A program made the translations under genes and the position numbers. Positions 39,705 through 47,220 of a stretch of 64,000 nucleotides of DNA are shown piece by piece (within the stretch, counting starts at the first letter, position 1; every line of letters starts with the position of its first letter). The stretch comes from Rhizobacter sp. Root1238. Its GTDB lineage: Bacteria; Pseudomonadota; Gammaproteobacteria; Burkholderiales; Burkholderiaceae_C. The notes under the pieces are model-generated. The model made no database searches. It was not told the origin of the DNA and was given only the letters and a program-made list of their open reading frames with translations. The stretch is taken from positions 24,214 through 88,213 of the forward strand of contig NZ_LMDM01000019.1 in assembly GCF_001425825.1 (NCBI RefSeq), read 5' to 3'.

Positions 39705-39781
39705 CGGGGTGTAGCGCAGCCTGGTAGCGCAACTGGTTTGGGACCAGTGGGTCGGATGTTCGAATCATCTCACCCCGACCA
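39705..39781 (+). tRNA. tRNA-Pro (UGG)
   Basis: A 77-base sequence starting CGGGGTG and ending CACCCCGACCA, with paired acceptor ends, D-arm GCGCAGCCTGGTAGCGC, anticodon loop TTTGGGA (anticodon TGG) and T-arm GTTCGAATC. The CCA is encoded. It lies 44 bases before tRNA-Arg and is probably co-transcribed with it. Confidence 0.96.
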
Positions 39782-39825
39782 TCAACTCTCTCTCCCATCT
39801 GCAGGCAACTCTGCCTGCTCCCTCG

Positions 39826-39902
39826 CTGCCCGTAGCTCAACTGGATAGAGCAGCTGCCTTCTAAGCAGCAGGTCGGGGGTTCGAGTCCCTCCGGGCAGGC
39901 CA
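39826..39902 (+). tRNA. tRNA-Arg (UCU), prophage integration target
   Basis: A 77-base sequence with acceptor stem CTGCCCG pairing with CGGGCAG, D-arm GCTCAACTGGATAGAGC, anticodon loop CTTCTAA (anticodon TCT), T-arm GGTTCGAGTCC and encoded CCA. Its last 45 bases recur with three mismatches at 58415-58459, marking integration of the prophage in this tRNA. The complete copy lies at the integrase end, so the tRNA stays functional. Confidence 0.96.
39858..39902 (+). repeat. attL: 3' part of tRNA-Arg
   Basis: The last 45 bases of the tRNA-Arg gene, from the anticodon loop to CCA. They match 58415-58459 at 42 of 45 positions. The two longest identical runs are the first 17 bases and the last 18 bases, either of which could contain the crossover core. 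Confidence 0.88.
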
Positions 39903-39936
39903 AAATCAATGACTTAGCGTCGCTTGGGTGCGGGAG

Positions 39937-39964
39937 GTGTCTAACTATTCGGCATCTGTCTAAC
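39937..39964 (+). other. Integrase arm-type sites, left end
   Basis: Two direct copies of TGTCTAAC at 39938-39945 and 39957-39964, between attL and the integrase stop codon. Two further copies sit near attR (58309-58316, and inverted at 58365-58372). Repeated short sites at both prophage ends are what arm-type binding sites of a tyrosine integrase look like. Their role is inferred from position. Confidence 0.6.
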
Positions 39965-39966
39965 TT

Positions 39967-40839
39967 CTAGCGGCGCCGGCCCGACTTCACCCGACGCTCA
40001 GACTTGCCATCGACGTAGTGCTCGGTCATCTTGATCGAGCGGTGGCCGAGCAAGTCCTTAGCGCCTTCCAAGCCGTCCCTCTGCAGTTTGTCGACGCCCG
40101 CTCGACCGCGTAGGTCGTGGATGTTCAGGTCTTCGATCCCAGCGCGTTCGCATGCCCGCACCCAGGCACTCCGAATGCCGGCATAGCGGTACGGCAGTCC
40201 ACTTTGGGTCTTGAGCAGATGGCCTTCTTTCTCCCGGCCCTCCGCGCAGGCCTCCACCACCCGACGCAGAGGGCGCGTCCACTCGATCAGGAGCCGTTCC
40301 TTGGTCTTTCCCTGGGTAACGCGCAGACCGTCCTCGTGCACGTCCTCCCACTGCCAAGCGATCACGTCGCTGATGCGCTGGCCCGTGATCAGCGCTAAGT
40401 CGATCATTTGGACCAGGGCCTCACCGTTGCGGGTCGCCTGCAGTGCCGCCACTTTCAGCGACTCGATTTCGTCATCCGTGACCAGGCGGCGGCGGCCAGG
40501 CGTTCGCTTCGTTTGGATGTTGTCGATCGGGTTGTATCCCTCTCGCAGGCCTTCCAAAGCGGCGAATGCCAGGACTTGTCGCAGGATGCTCCGATGCATG
40601 TTGTGCGTCCGAGGCGTTGCCGCGAACTGCTTCAGGTATTGCGCGCAAACGGGCGTGGTGACCTGTGCCGGCTGGAACTCGCGAAAGCTGCTGGCCATCT
40701 TTGTGGCAATGCGCTCTTGGTCCACGGCCGTCTTGGCTCCCCACTCAGCCCTCTTGCTTTCAATCCATCGCGCGATCACTGCCGGCACAAAGTTTGAGGT
40801 GCGCTCCCGTTCGGTGAGATCGGCCAATGCGCGGTACAT
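39967..40839 (-). CDS. Phage tyrosine integrase, 5'-truncated
   Basis: The surviving part is 290 residues from the first in-frame ATG. Catalytic residues are complete: Arg155 (ITGQRISDV), Lys in VTQGKTKER, HDLR (His241, Arg244), His266 (LLGHRSIK) and Tyr275 (EHYVD). The core-binding domain (about 15-105) is present. The frame remains open to 40852, where it meets an inversion breakpoint, so the N-terminal arm-binding part (about 50 residues) is missing. Upstream codons belong to the methylase fragment in another frame. With no arm-binding domain it should be defective in excision. Confidence 0.85.
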   Translation of the reverse strand: MYRALADLTERERTSNFVPAVIARWIESKRAEWGAKTAVDQERIATKMASSFREFQPAQVTTPVCAQYLKQFAATPRTHNMHRSILRQVLAFAALEGLREGYNPIDNIQTKRTPGRRRLVTDDEIESLKVAALQATRNGEALVQMIDLALITGQRISDVIAWQWEDVHEDGLRVTQGKTKERLLIEWTRPLRRVVEACAEGREKEGHLLKTQSGLPYRYAGIRSAWVRACERAGIEDLNIHDLRGRAGVDKLQRDGLEGAKDLLGHRSIKMTEHYVDGKSERRVKSGRRR

Positions 40840-41294
40840 CGCCGGCAGGCCAGGCGCAAGTGCGCGGCGCTCAGCTGCTCCTCGATGCGCAGCAGGTTTA
40901 CCGGTGGTGCGGTCGTCGCCGTGCCCCAGGTCTGCCCCTGCACCTTCCCGCCGAAGCACTGGTGCTGCAGGTAGTAGAAGCGCGCGGCACGCTGCACGTC
41001 GGTCAGCGTCTCCGCGGGCGTGTCCTGGATCCACTTGAACACTTCGCGGCTGGACAGCGCCCATTTGAACTGGCGCACGAACTCCTCGAGGTGATGCTTC
41101 ACCACGCGGTAAAGGTTCACCAGCTCGCCGTTGATGTCGTTGATGACCTCCACGTCGGCTGGCGGGCGAAGGAAGTACAGCGCGGCGCCGCCCGCGAAGA
41201 CCTCGACGTAGCACTTGTGCGCCGGGAAGCGCGGGATCAGCAGATCGGCCAGGCGTCGTTTGCCGCCGATCCAGGGAACGATTGGGTTGGCCAT
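40776..41294 (-). pseudogene. DNA adenine methylase, N-terminal half
   Basis: From MANPIVPWIGGKRRLADLLI through the SAM-binding motif VEVFAGGAALYF and DINGELVNLYRVVKHH to RIEEQLSAAHLRLA, this is the first 149 residues of a D12-class (Dam-like) phage N6-adenine methylase. After 40848 the frame runs 23 unrelated codons into the integrase region. The missing C-terminal half, with the catalytic DPPY, lies at 48871-49212 on the opposite strand. The two halves join in frame at a shared TGGCC. On its own this half should be inactive. Confidence 0.88.
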
Positions 41295-41598
41295 GAGGCT
41301 CCAGTTTGGGTGTAGGTACACTGCGCCCCGCCTTCCGGAAGGTGGCAGGGCCTTGGCTGGGCTCACAGGACTGTTCTGTGGGTTTGGTGGCTCCCGAAGT
41401 GCTCCAACACGACGGGAGTCGCCTTGTCTTTTTTGTTGTGCAGACGCCTGCAACGCAGGCTTTGCGGTTGGAACTGCGCGAGCACGACCAAAGTCACCCC
41501 TGGCTCGAACGCCCTCGCGCTCTGCTCCCTGCTGACTAAACTGGCTGCACCGTGCGGCTCGATCCGCCTCGGCGCCAGCACATCAGGGAGAAAAAAGA
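41295..41598. other. Divergent intergenic region with hairpin
   Basis: 304 bases between the methylase fragment (minus) and the Tse2-like toxin gene (plus). It should hold both promoters. GCCTGC (41446-41451) and GCAGGC (41455-41460) form a tight hairpin followed by TTTGCGG. Just before the toxin start lies AGGGAG. No clear -35/-10 pair stands out and no gene is supported. Confidence 0.4.
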
Positions 41599-42093
41599 TT
41601 GACGAACGAGCTCAAGCGCATCTACGAGCGTGAAGGCAAGACCCCGCGCTACTTCGACGATGAAGTTCCCTGCGAGTTGTTTCGTGGGCAGCACCCGGAC
41701 GAGTACAAGGCGCAGCAGTTCTTGCTGCAGCCGCATCCCGGCTACACGCGCACCAACCAGCAGACAGGCCAGACCGTCACCCGCCTGGCGGATGTGAAGG
41801 TGGTCGAACGCAACGGCGAGCAGTTCGTCCTTGGGTGCAGATGCACCTCCGGCGAGTACCGCGGCCTCTCCACCTTCGACAAGCCGGTGAGCTGGTTCAA
41901 GCCGAGCTGGTTCAATTTCTCGATCGCGGCCGGCACGAAGCTGCCGCCCGGCCTGGCCGTGACGAAGGACGGGTACAACCGCATGCGCAACGCGACCCAC
42001 TACACAATTGCGCCGAAGGACGACATGCCGCTGGGCCTCTTCCTTCAGACTTTGAAGGTTCTCGCCGACCAGGCGCGTTTCATCGGCAAGTGA
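41599..42093 (+). CDS. Tse2-like ADP-ribosyltransferase-fold toxin
   Basis: A 164-residue protein with a TTG start and AGGGAG 8 bases upstream. The C-terminal two thirds recall Pseudomonas Tse2: CELFRG near residue 25, then GLSTFDK, IAAGTKLPPGLAVTKDGYN and ATHYTIAPKDDMPL, matching Tse2's TSVFD, IPDGTDIPPDLKVKQDSYN and ATHYTIMPA. Tse2 is a cytotoxic type VI effector with an ADP-ribosyltransferase-like fold. Here there is no secretion context, so it is more likely the toxin of a two-gene module with the next ORF, 10 bases downstream. The similarity is from memory and by eye. Confidence 0.72.
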   Translation: MTNELKRIYEREGKTPRYFDDEVPCELFRGQHPDEYKAQQFLLQPHPGYTRTNQQTGQTVTRLADVKVVERNGEQFVLGCRCTSGEYRGLSTFDKPVSWFKPSWFNFSIAAGTKLPPGLAVTKDGYNRMRNATHYTIAPKDDMPLGLFLQTLKVLADQARFIGK

Positions 42094-42103
42094 GGAACAC
42101 CCC

Positions 42104-42364
42104 ATGATGGAAAAGACTTCGGTGCTCATCGCAGCCATGCGGGCGCTTGTGAATGAGCTGAAGACGGTGCGCAGCCTGCCGGAAGAGCTGCAGGACGAGG
42201 AACAGCACCTGTACCAGAGCGATCTGGATGACGCGTTGAACGCGCTCGCCGACCAGTACGACCAGCACAGCGAGCGTGACGCCTCGCTCACCCCCTTTGC
42301 CGACCTTCTTCGAGCGCTCGAAGGCGAGACCTGGCCGCCGCGGCCGACGCATCGCGTCGACTGA
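42104..42364 (+). CDS. Small acidic protein, putative antitoxin
   Basis: An 86-residue helical, strongly acidic protein (ELQDEEQHLYQSDLDDALNAL) starting 10 bases after the Tse2-like toxin gene. I do not recognise a family. Size, charge and tight linkage suggest it neutralises the toxin as an antitoxin or immunity protein. Toxin-first order is unusual but known. An alternative start is the second ATG at 42107. Confidence 0.6.
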   Translation: MMEKTSVLIAAMRALVNELKTVRSLPEELQDEEQHLYQSDLDDALNALADQYDQHSERDASLTPFADLLRALEGETWPPRPTHRVD

Positions 42365-42388
42365 ACAGCGCGACGCTGAGCATAGAAG

Positions 42389-42418
42389 TCGGCGCCAACC
42401 CGCGAGGGCTGGCGCCGA
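42389..42418. terminator. Bidirectional terminator-like hairpin
   Basis: TCGGCGCCA (42389-42397) pairs with TGGCGCCGA (42410-42418), with an inner CCC/GGG and a GCGA tetraloop. It lies between the toxin module (plus) and the end of the phage lysis genes (minus). It lacks a clear U-run, but the convergent position supports a terminator role. Confidence 0.5.
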
Positions 42419-42569
42419 GGAAAGCCAGCCGCGAGGAATGGGAGGAGGGAGAGGCGGCCAGCGGCGCGGATTTTATGTGCCCGCGCGCCTTCATCGCTGC
42501 CTTGAAACAATTCGGCCCCGAGGCCGCCGCCGGTGGAGTGCATACGTCTGCACTGAAGCATCTCGCGCC

Positions 42570-43127
42570 CTACTTGACCGCAGGAGCACGGGCCAGCAGC
42601 TCGGTCTTCTCGACCGAGCCTCGGCTCGAGCCGAACTCGAACTGGTGTGCATCGCGCAGGCCGTTGGCGAACTGCTGGGTCAGCATGCCCAGTGGGCCGT
42701 TGAGGGCCATGATCAGCGGGTTCACATCCCCGCCCTTGGTCACGCCTAGCCAGGTCACGAAGACCATCGCTGACAGGCAAGCCAGCATGCCCACCACGTC
42801 GCCGACGATCATCAGGTCCGCGCGCTTGGTCGTCCTGCCCAGCTGGGCGAGCTGCACGTCGCGCTTGCGGGCGTCCTGCCGATCGGCGAGAAACGCCTTG
42901 TCGAGATCGGCCTCGGCCGTGATCACGGCCTGGCGGAAGGCCAGCAGCGCGGCAGGATCGGCCTGGATCGCGCTCAGCGCGGCTTGGCCGCTGTCCTTGC
43001 CGGTGACCTGCTTGGCGATGTCGATCACGGTGCTGGCGGCCTGCTCCGCCTGGTCGCTGCCGGTGATCCACTTCAGGATGCCCGGCACGAACTGCGCGAG
43101 CGCGAATGCGGTACTGATCGGATCCAT
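42570..43127 (-). CDS. Phage holin, 3-TM-type family
   Basis: A 185-residue protein starting MDPISTAFALAQFVPGILKW, with a central charged helix (FLADRQDARKRDVQLAQ) and a hydrophobic part (LMIVGDVVGMLACLSAMVFV). This resembles the phage holins annotated as three-TM-segment proteins. It directly follows the lysozyme gene, whose stop and this start share one base (TGATG), a typical lysis cassette. It would form the membrane lesion that releases the endolysin. Confidence 0.75.
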   Translation of the reverse strand: MDPISTAFALAQFVPGILKWITGSDQAEQAASTVIDIAKQVTGKDSGQAALSAIQADPAALLAFRQAVITAEADLDKAFLADRQDARKRDVQLAQLGRTTKRADLMIVGDVVGMLACLSAMVFVTWLGVTKGGDVNPLIMALNGPLGMLTQQFANGLRDAHQFEFGSSRGSVEKTELLARAPAVK

Positions 43128-43708
43128 CAGGCCTTGCCTCCTGCAGCGGCCGCGATCTCGACGCGGTTCAGCAGCCAGCCGTAGACGAAGGCTTCGTCTT
43201 TTGCGCGGCGCTCGGCTAGCTCGATGTAGAACGCTCCTTGCAGCGCGTTGAGTGCGCGCATCAGCACCATCTGCCCTTCGGCGCCGCGGCGGAGAACAAA
43301 ATCCTGCAGCGATGCCAGCGTCAGCCGCCCGATGCGCTTGTCTGGCTTCACGTCGGGATACCAGCCGCCTTCCAAGTTCAGGACATTCAGCGTGCGCTGA
43401 AGGAAGGCGGCCGCCTGGTCAGCGCCCAGATTCACCGCGGTGTCAAACAATTCGAAGGCCACGGCAGGCGCAATTCTCGCGACCTGGTCGAGCCGCAGCG
43501 CGTCCCAATACTGGCTGCGGTAGATCGCCTTGGCCTGGTCGAGGCCGAGCAAGTTCATCGGGCCGGCGTAGCCAAAGGCGCGCGCCACCGCCTCGGTGAT
43601 GCCGTAGTTCGTCTGGCCGCCACTGTCGCGTGGGTCGTCGCTGAAGCCGGCTTCCTTGCCGAGCACCTGGTCGAGTGCGGTCTCAAAGTTCATCGTTGTG
43701 GTTGTCAT
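43127..43708 (-). CDS. Phage N-acetylmuramidase (GH108-type endolysin)
   Basis: A 193-residue endolysin. The N-terminal catalytic domain has VLGKEAGFSDDPRDSGGQTNYGIT, with the conserved Glu in GKEAGF, then IYRSQYWDALRLDQV. The C-terminal part (from about 95) resembles the peptidoglycan-binding domain that accompanies this family. No signal peptide is seen, so release depends on the adjacent holin. Overlaps the holin start by one base. Confidence 0.85.
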   Translation of the reverse strand: MTTTTMNFETALDQVLGKEAGFSDDPRDSGGQTNYGITEAVARAFGYAGPMNLLGLDQAKAIYRSQYWDALRLDQVARIAPAVAFELFDTAVNLGADQAAAFLQRTLNVLNLEGGWYPDVKPDKRIGRLTLASLQDFVLRRGAEGQMVLMRALNALQGAFYIELAERRAKDEAFVYGWLLNRVEIAAAAGGKA

Positions 43709-43735
43709 GGTGTGGGTTCGAAGGCGGGTCGTTGA

Positions 43736-43987
43736 TCACTTGCCGAGAAGGCGACTGAACCAGTCGAACTTCAGTGCGCCGAGGCCGAGCAGCGCCATCA
43801 CCGCGTACATCGCCAGGCGGCGCAAGCCTCGGCCGAGCTGACGGTCGACGTACCCGCCCCACACGCCGACCAGGCGCTGCGCAGTACGCTCGTCGCCAAG
43901 CTGGGTCATCAGCTGCGCGGACAGGCGATCGGCGATGGCCTGCGCATCGGCATCGCTCAGGTTCCGTGGTTCATGCTTCGGCGGCAT
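43736..43987 (-). CDS. Small phage protein with C-terminal TM segment
   Basis: An 83-residue protein: a soluble helical N-terminus (NLSDADAQAIADRLSAQLM) and a hydrophobic C-terminal segment (RLAMYAVMALLGLGALKF). Its start overlaps the portal gene's end by 17 bases. It could be a lysis-cassette component (spanin-like or antiholin) because the lysozyme and holin genes follow, but no family is recognised. Confidence 0.65.
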   Translation of the reverse strand: MPPKHEPRNLSDADAQAIADRLSAQLMTQLGDERTAQRLVGVWGGYVDRQLGRGLRRLAMYAVMALLGLGALKFDWFSRLLGK

Positions 43988-45530
43988 CGACGCCCTCCTC
44001 GTCGTTATTGATCTGGTCGCCGTTCTGCTTCGGCGGGCTGGGCAGACCACTTGCGTTCTGATGCCGCACGTCGCTGCTGAAGCGCAGTTCCTTTTCCTCG
44101 GCCTTCTTGCGCCAGCTGGCGATCTGCTCGAGCACCGTGTCGGGGTTGCGGCCAGCCTTGCGGATGACCTCGACTTCGCTGATGAAACCGGCCTGGCTCA
44201 AGGTCAGCCAAGCGGTGGCTTCCTTCGCCATGTCGATCCATGGCATTGACGGCGCGACGTAGAGCACATCATCGTGTGTGCCTGGCTTGAGATCCTTGGG
44301 GAACGGCACAACGCCGGAGGTCTCGGCCGCTTTGATGAAGTCCTCGACCATCGGCTGTACGGCCATCGTCACGAAGTCGTCGGTCAGGCAGGCGTAGTGC
44401 ACCCACTGCTCGACGAGCTCCTGCCGCTGGCTGCTGTACGTGCCGTCGTAGTTGCGGCTGACGCTGGAATAGCTCGCGCTGATGCCGGCGGCGAAGGCGC
44501 GCAGCTGCCCGTTGCGGAAGGTGATCAGGTTCGGGTTCGGGCGCTTGCTGTCGATAAGGCCGATCTCTTCGCCCACCGCCAGCGTGTCGATGATGGTGCC
44601 CGGCGACAGCCCCACCTGACGCGGCAGATCGTTGCCGTTCTCATCCTTCAGCGGGCCTTCGTAGCCACCACCGTCGGGTGCGTGACGCTTCACATAGCCG
44701 GTGAGCATCGCCGCCACCTTGGCCGCGATGCGCTCGGACTCCTCGTAATCCTTGATGTCCTCGATGCGGCCGATGACGCTGGCGAAGCGCGTCACGCCGC
44801 GGAGCTGGCCGATGCGCGACAGGTGCGCCAGATGCAGCATGCGGTCGGCAGTGACGACCTTCAGATCCTGGTGAAGAGATGTTGCCTCGCCGGGGTGGGT
44901 CTTGCTGACCCAGTACGCGGTCGGGCGTACCCAGGCGTTGTACTGGATGCCTTGCTTGATCCCTCGGGCTGAGTCGTTAAAGTCCATCGGCACGTACTCG
45001 GGCTCCAGCATCTCGATGGAGTACGGCACCGCAGTGCCGTGGTCCAGGCCCGGTACCCTGCCTCTCAGACGCTGCGCGAAGGCTTCGCCGTCGCGGTACA
45101 GCGTGCGCGCCAGTAGTCGCTGGCAGCGTGCGTAGCTGTGTTGCCAGCGCACCTCGGGCCGACGCTGCCAGTCGCGCCAGGCGACAGACAGAGCGGCGGC
45201 GTACTCCGCGTGGATCTCGCCACTGAGTGTGCGCGGCTGGAACTCGACGCCGATGCCGTTGGCGCCCACCGTGTTGTTGACCAGCACGTCGAGCGCGCCG
45301 ACGACCAGGTCGTGATTGCGGTCGAGGTAGCGCATCTGGTTGCGCAGGGGCGCTGCGCCCTGCTCGACCAGCTGATTTGGCGAGCCGCCATCGCGGCGGA
45401 ACTTGCGCTGCGGGTTTGGTCGCGCGGCCTCGTAGTGGGCCAGCAGCGTGCGGCTGCGCAGGCGGTTCAAGCCGCGCTGCGGGTCGAGCCAGGAGACAAG
45501 CCGGTCGACGGGATTCAGGCGAGCGCCCAT
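43971..45530 (-). CDS. Phage portal protein, lambda family
   Basis: A 519-residue portal protein of lambda gpB type. Recognisable parts are NPVDRLVSWLDPQRGLNRLR and YEAARPNPQRKFRRDGGSPN at the N-terminus, LDVLVNNTVGANGIGVEFQP, and SASYSSVSRNYDGTYSSQRQE in the wing/stem region. The portal is the ring through which DNA enters the capsid. The ATG shares a base with the preceding gpW-like gene (TGATG). The scaffold/protease and capsid genes that normally follow are absent here, which shows the late region is deleted. Confidence 0.9.
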   Translation of the reverse strand: MGARLNPVDRLVSWLDPQRGLNRLRSRTLLAHYEAARPNPQRKFRRDGGSPNQLVEQGAAPLRNQMRYLDRNHDLVVGALDVLVNNTVGANGIGVEFQPRTLSGEIHAEYAAALSVAWRDWQRRPEVRWQHSYARCQRLLARTLYRDGEAFAQRLRGRVPGLDHGTAVPYSIEMLEPEYVPMDFNDSARGIKQGIQYNAWVRPTAYWVSKTHPGEATSLHQDLKVVTADRMLHLAHLSRIGQLRGVTRFASVIGRIEDIKDYEESERIAAKVAAMLTGYVKRHAPDGGGYEGPLKDENGNDLPRQVGLSPGTIIDTLAVGEEIGLIDSKRPNPNLITFRNGQLRAFAAGISASYSSVSRNYDGTYSSQRQELVEQWVHYACLTDDFVTMAVQPMVEDFIKAAETSGVVPFPKDLKPGTHDDVLYVAPSMPWIDMAKEATAWLTLSQAGFISEVEVIRKAGRNPDTVLEQIASWRKKAEEKELRFSSDVRHQNASGLPSPPKQNGDQINNDEEGVDAAEA

Positions 45531-45757
45531 CAGTCGAGTCGTGCGACGCTGAAGCGCAGGCCACCGAGGGTGGGTGCGCCAGTCGCACGGTCGCACTCGG
45601 CGGCGACGCGGCGCTCCCACTCCTGTCGGCCGGCGCGGATTTCGCCCAGATCCTCGCTGCGGAAGACGCGGTCGCCAAGGCGCGCTTCCTTGCCGAGGAG
45701 AACATCGGTTTCGGCCTGCAAGTACGCGGCCAGCATGGTGGAGGAGGGTGTTCTCAT
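45530..45757 (-). CDS. Small head-tail joining protein, gpW-like
   Basis: A 75-residue protein with MLAAYLQAETDVLLGKEARLGDR and EIRAGRQEWERRVAAE. Its size, its position immediately before the portal gene and the TGATG coupling match the gpW family, which completes phage heads. Terminase genes that normally precede it are missing; instead the DNA upstream holds an oppositely oriented protease gene. Confidence 0.7.
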   Translation of the reverse strand: MRTPSSTMLAAYLQAETDVLLGKEARLGDRVFRSEDLGEIRAGRQEWERRVAAECDRATGAPTLGGLRFSVARLD

Positions 45758-45868
45758 GCGCCCATGCTCGCTATTTCAACGTCTCATTTGTAGACTCCGA
45801 GATGAGAATGTTTGTCGAAGCCGCCGTCCCATCGAGGGCCTCCCCTATCTCCCAGAAAGGAGCATGTC

Positions 45869-46699
45869 GTGCCTGAAAGGAACAACTTCACTGCAGTCGT
45901 CGGAAGGAATGTCGGTCGGCACTTCGTGACCCTCTCCTGCGTTCAGAGCGATCCGCGATTGGAAGTGCCGAACATGTGGGTCTTTTCTGGCTTCGTAGTC
46001 GAGATTGCGGCGCAGTGGTTCTACGTCACGGCCGGCCACATCATTCGCGATGTTCAAACGTCAATGGACGCCGGCTCAACCTTCGCGATCTGGCGCCTCG
46101 GTGACCAGACGGCCAGCGATGAACGCACGAGAGAGCGCTTCAAGAACATCGCCATTCCGTATGAATTCGATCCTCGGCACTGGTTCGTTCTTCGCGACGA
46201 ATCTCTCGGACTTGACTATGCCGTGACGCATTTGGGTGGCCTGTATCGCATGCTGATGGAACAGGCAGGTGTATTGCCGTTCACGCGCGACACGTGGATT
46301 GACTACCCGAAGGCTGGCACCCGATGGGCAATCGCTGGTGTTCCCAAGGAGACTGTCGTCTACGATGGGACGACAGAGGTTCGTGCACGGTTTACTTTCG
46401 TCGGACTGTCTCCCGCTGAGCCCCCCACCGAAGCGACCAACAAGCGCGACAACCAGTTCTACGCACGCCTGCATGAATCGTCGGAGCAGATTGTCCGGGA
46501 CATTGACGGCATGAGCGGCGGCCCAATCATCGCTGTGATCGACTCTCCCGCTGGATCACGCTACGGCGTCATTGGTTTGCAGAGCGAATGGTTCTCACGG
46601 TCCAGGGTGATCGCGGCATGCCCGTTCTCCACATTTGCACGTGCACTCGAGCCCGTCGTCAAGGAGGCCCTCCGCGACATGGCTAGCACCCGTGACTAG
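45869..46699 (+). CDS. Trypsin-like serine protease
   Basis: A 276-residue protein with a GTG start, chosen because AAGGAG lies at good spacing. The chymotrypsin-fold triad is visible: His57 in YVTAGHII, Asp116 in LGLDYAVTH and Ser216 in DGMSGGPII. There is no signal peptide, so it acts inside the cell. It is inserted between tail and head genes of opposite orientation, as accessory cargo. Cytosolic trypsin-like proteases of this kind occur in bacterial anti-phage and peptidase-effector systems, but the substrate and partner here are unknown. Confidence 0.78.
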   Translation: MPERNNFTAVVGRNVGRHFVTLSCVQSDPRLEVPNMWVFSGFVVEIAAQWFYVTAGHIIRDVQTSMDAGSTFAIWRLGDQTASDERTRERFKNIAIPYEFDPRHWFVLRDESLGLDYAVTHLGGLYRMLMEQAGVLPFTRDTWIDYPKAGTRWAIAGVPKETVVYDGTTEVRARFTFVGLSPAEPPTEATNKRDNQFYARLHESSEQIVRDIDGMSGGPIIAVIDSPAGSRYGVIGLQSEWFSRSRVIAACPFSTFARALEPVVKEALRDMASTRD

Positions 46700-46748
46700 C
46701 GCAAGCCCGAATGGGCCTTCCATGCATGTAGCTCAGCTGGGCGGTTCA

Positions 46749-47206
46749 TCAGAAGTCGTACCAGTGCTCCGTGACCACCGTCACGTCGATCGTCTTCACC
46801 TCGCCCGTATTGATTTCCGTCACCGTGCACCGCTGCACCCCACTCAGCGTGTTGGCCTTGCCAACGGTCGTTGGGGCAGCAGCATTGCGCCGGAACTGCG
46901 TCGTCGCCAAGTTGGGTGACATCGCGGTCGCGGACGACCCCCCGCCCCGCCCTGCACCGTCACCGTCACTGGGGTGGTGGTCACCGGCACGCTTGCACCA
47001 CGCGTCGACGTGAAGCCTGAGCCGAAGACGCTGGCCGTCGAGGCCGTCAGCGTGAACGAGCCGCTGAAGACCTTTCGCGCGACGCCGTCGGCGCCATACC
47101 GCCAGATCTCGCGTGCCTTGCGCGCTGTGCCTCCCGCGTCGTACCGCCAAGCCTCGCGGATCTTGCGCGCCACGCCACCACCGTCATACCGCCACATCTC
47201 TGCCAT
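46749..47206 (-). pseudogene. Tail-fibre-like gene with frameshift at G-run
   Basis: The frame starting MAEMWRYDGGGVARK holds three copies of a 13-residue repeat (WRYDxGGxARKxRE) and a Ser/Thr-rich beta region ending VTVTVQGG. At a run of six G (plus-strand C at 46938-46943) it must shift to another frame to continue as ATAMSPNLATTQFRR to VVTEHWYDF. One missing G would explain this. It could be a mutation, a phase-variable tract, or programmed frameshifting. It follows the tail-collar gene on the same strand. Confidence 0.65.
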
Positions 47207-47220
47207 GTGCGTGCCGCCTT

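Noticed and set aside
46724..46742. tRNA-like D-arm sequence (TGTAGCTCAGCTGGGCGG)
   Set aside because: No anticodon arm, T-arm or acceptor pairing follows. At most a tiny scar; chance is possible.
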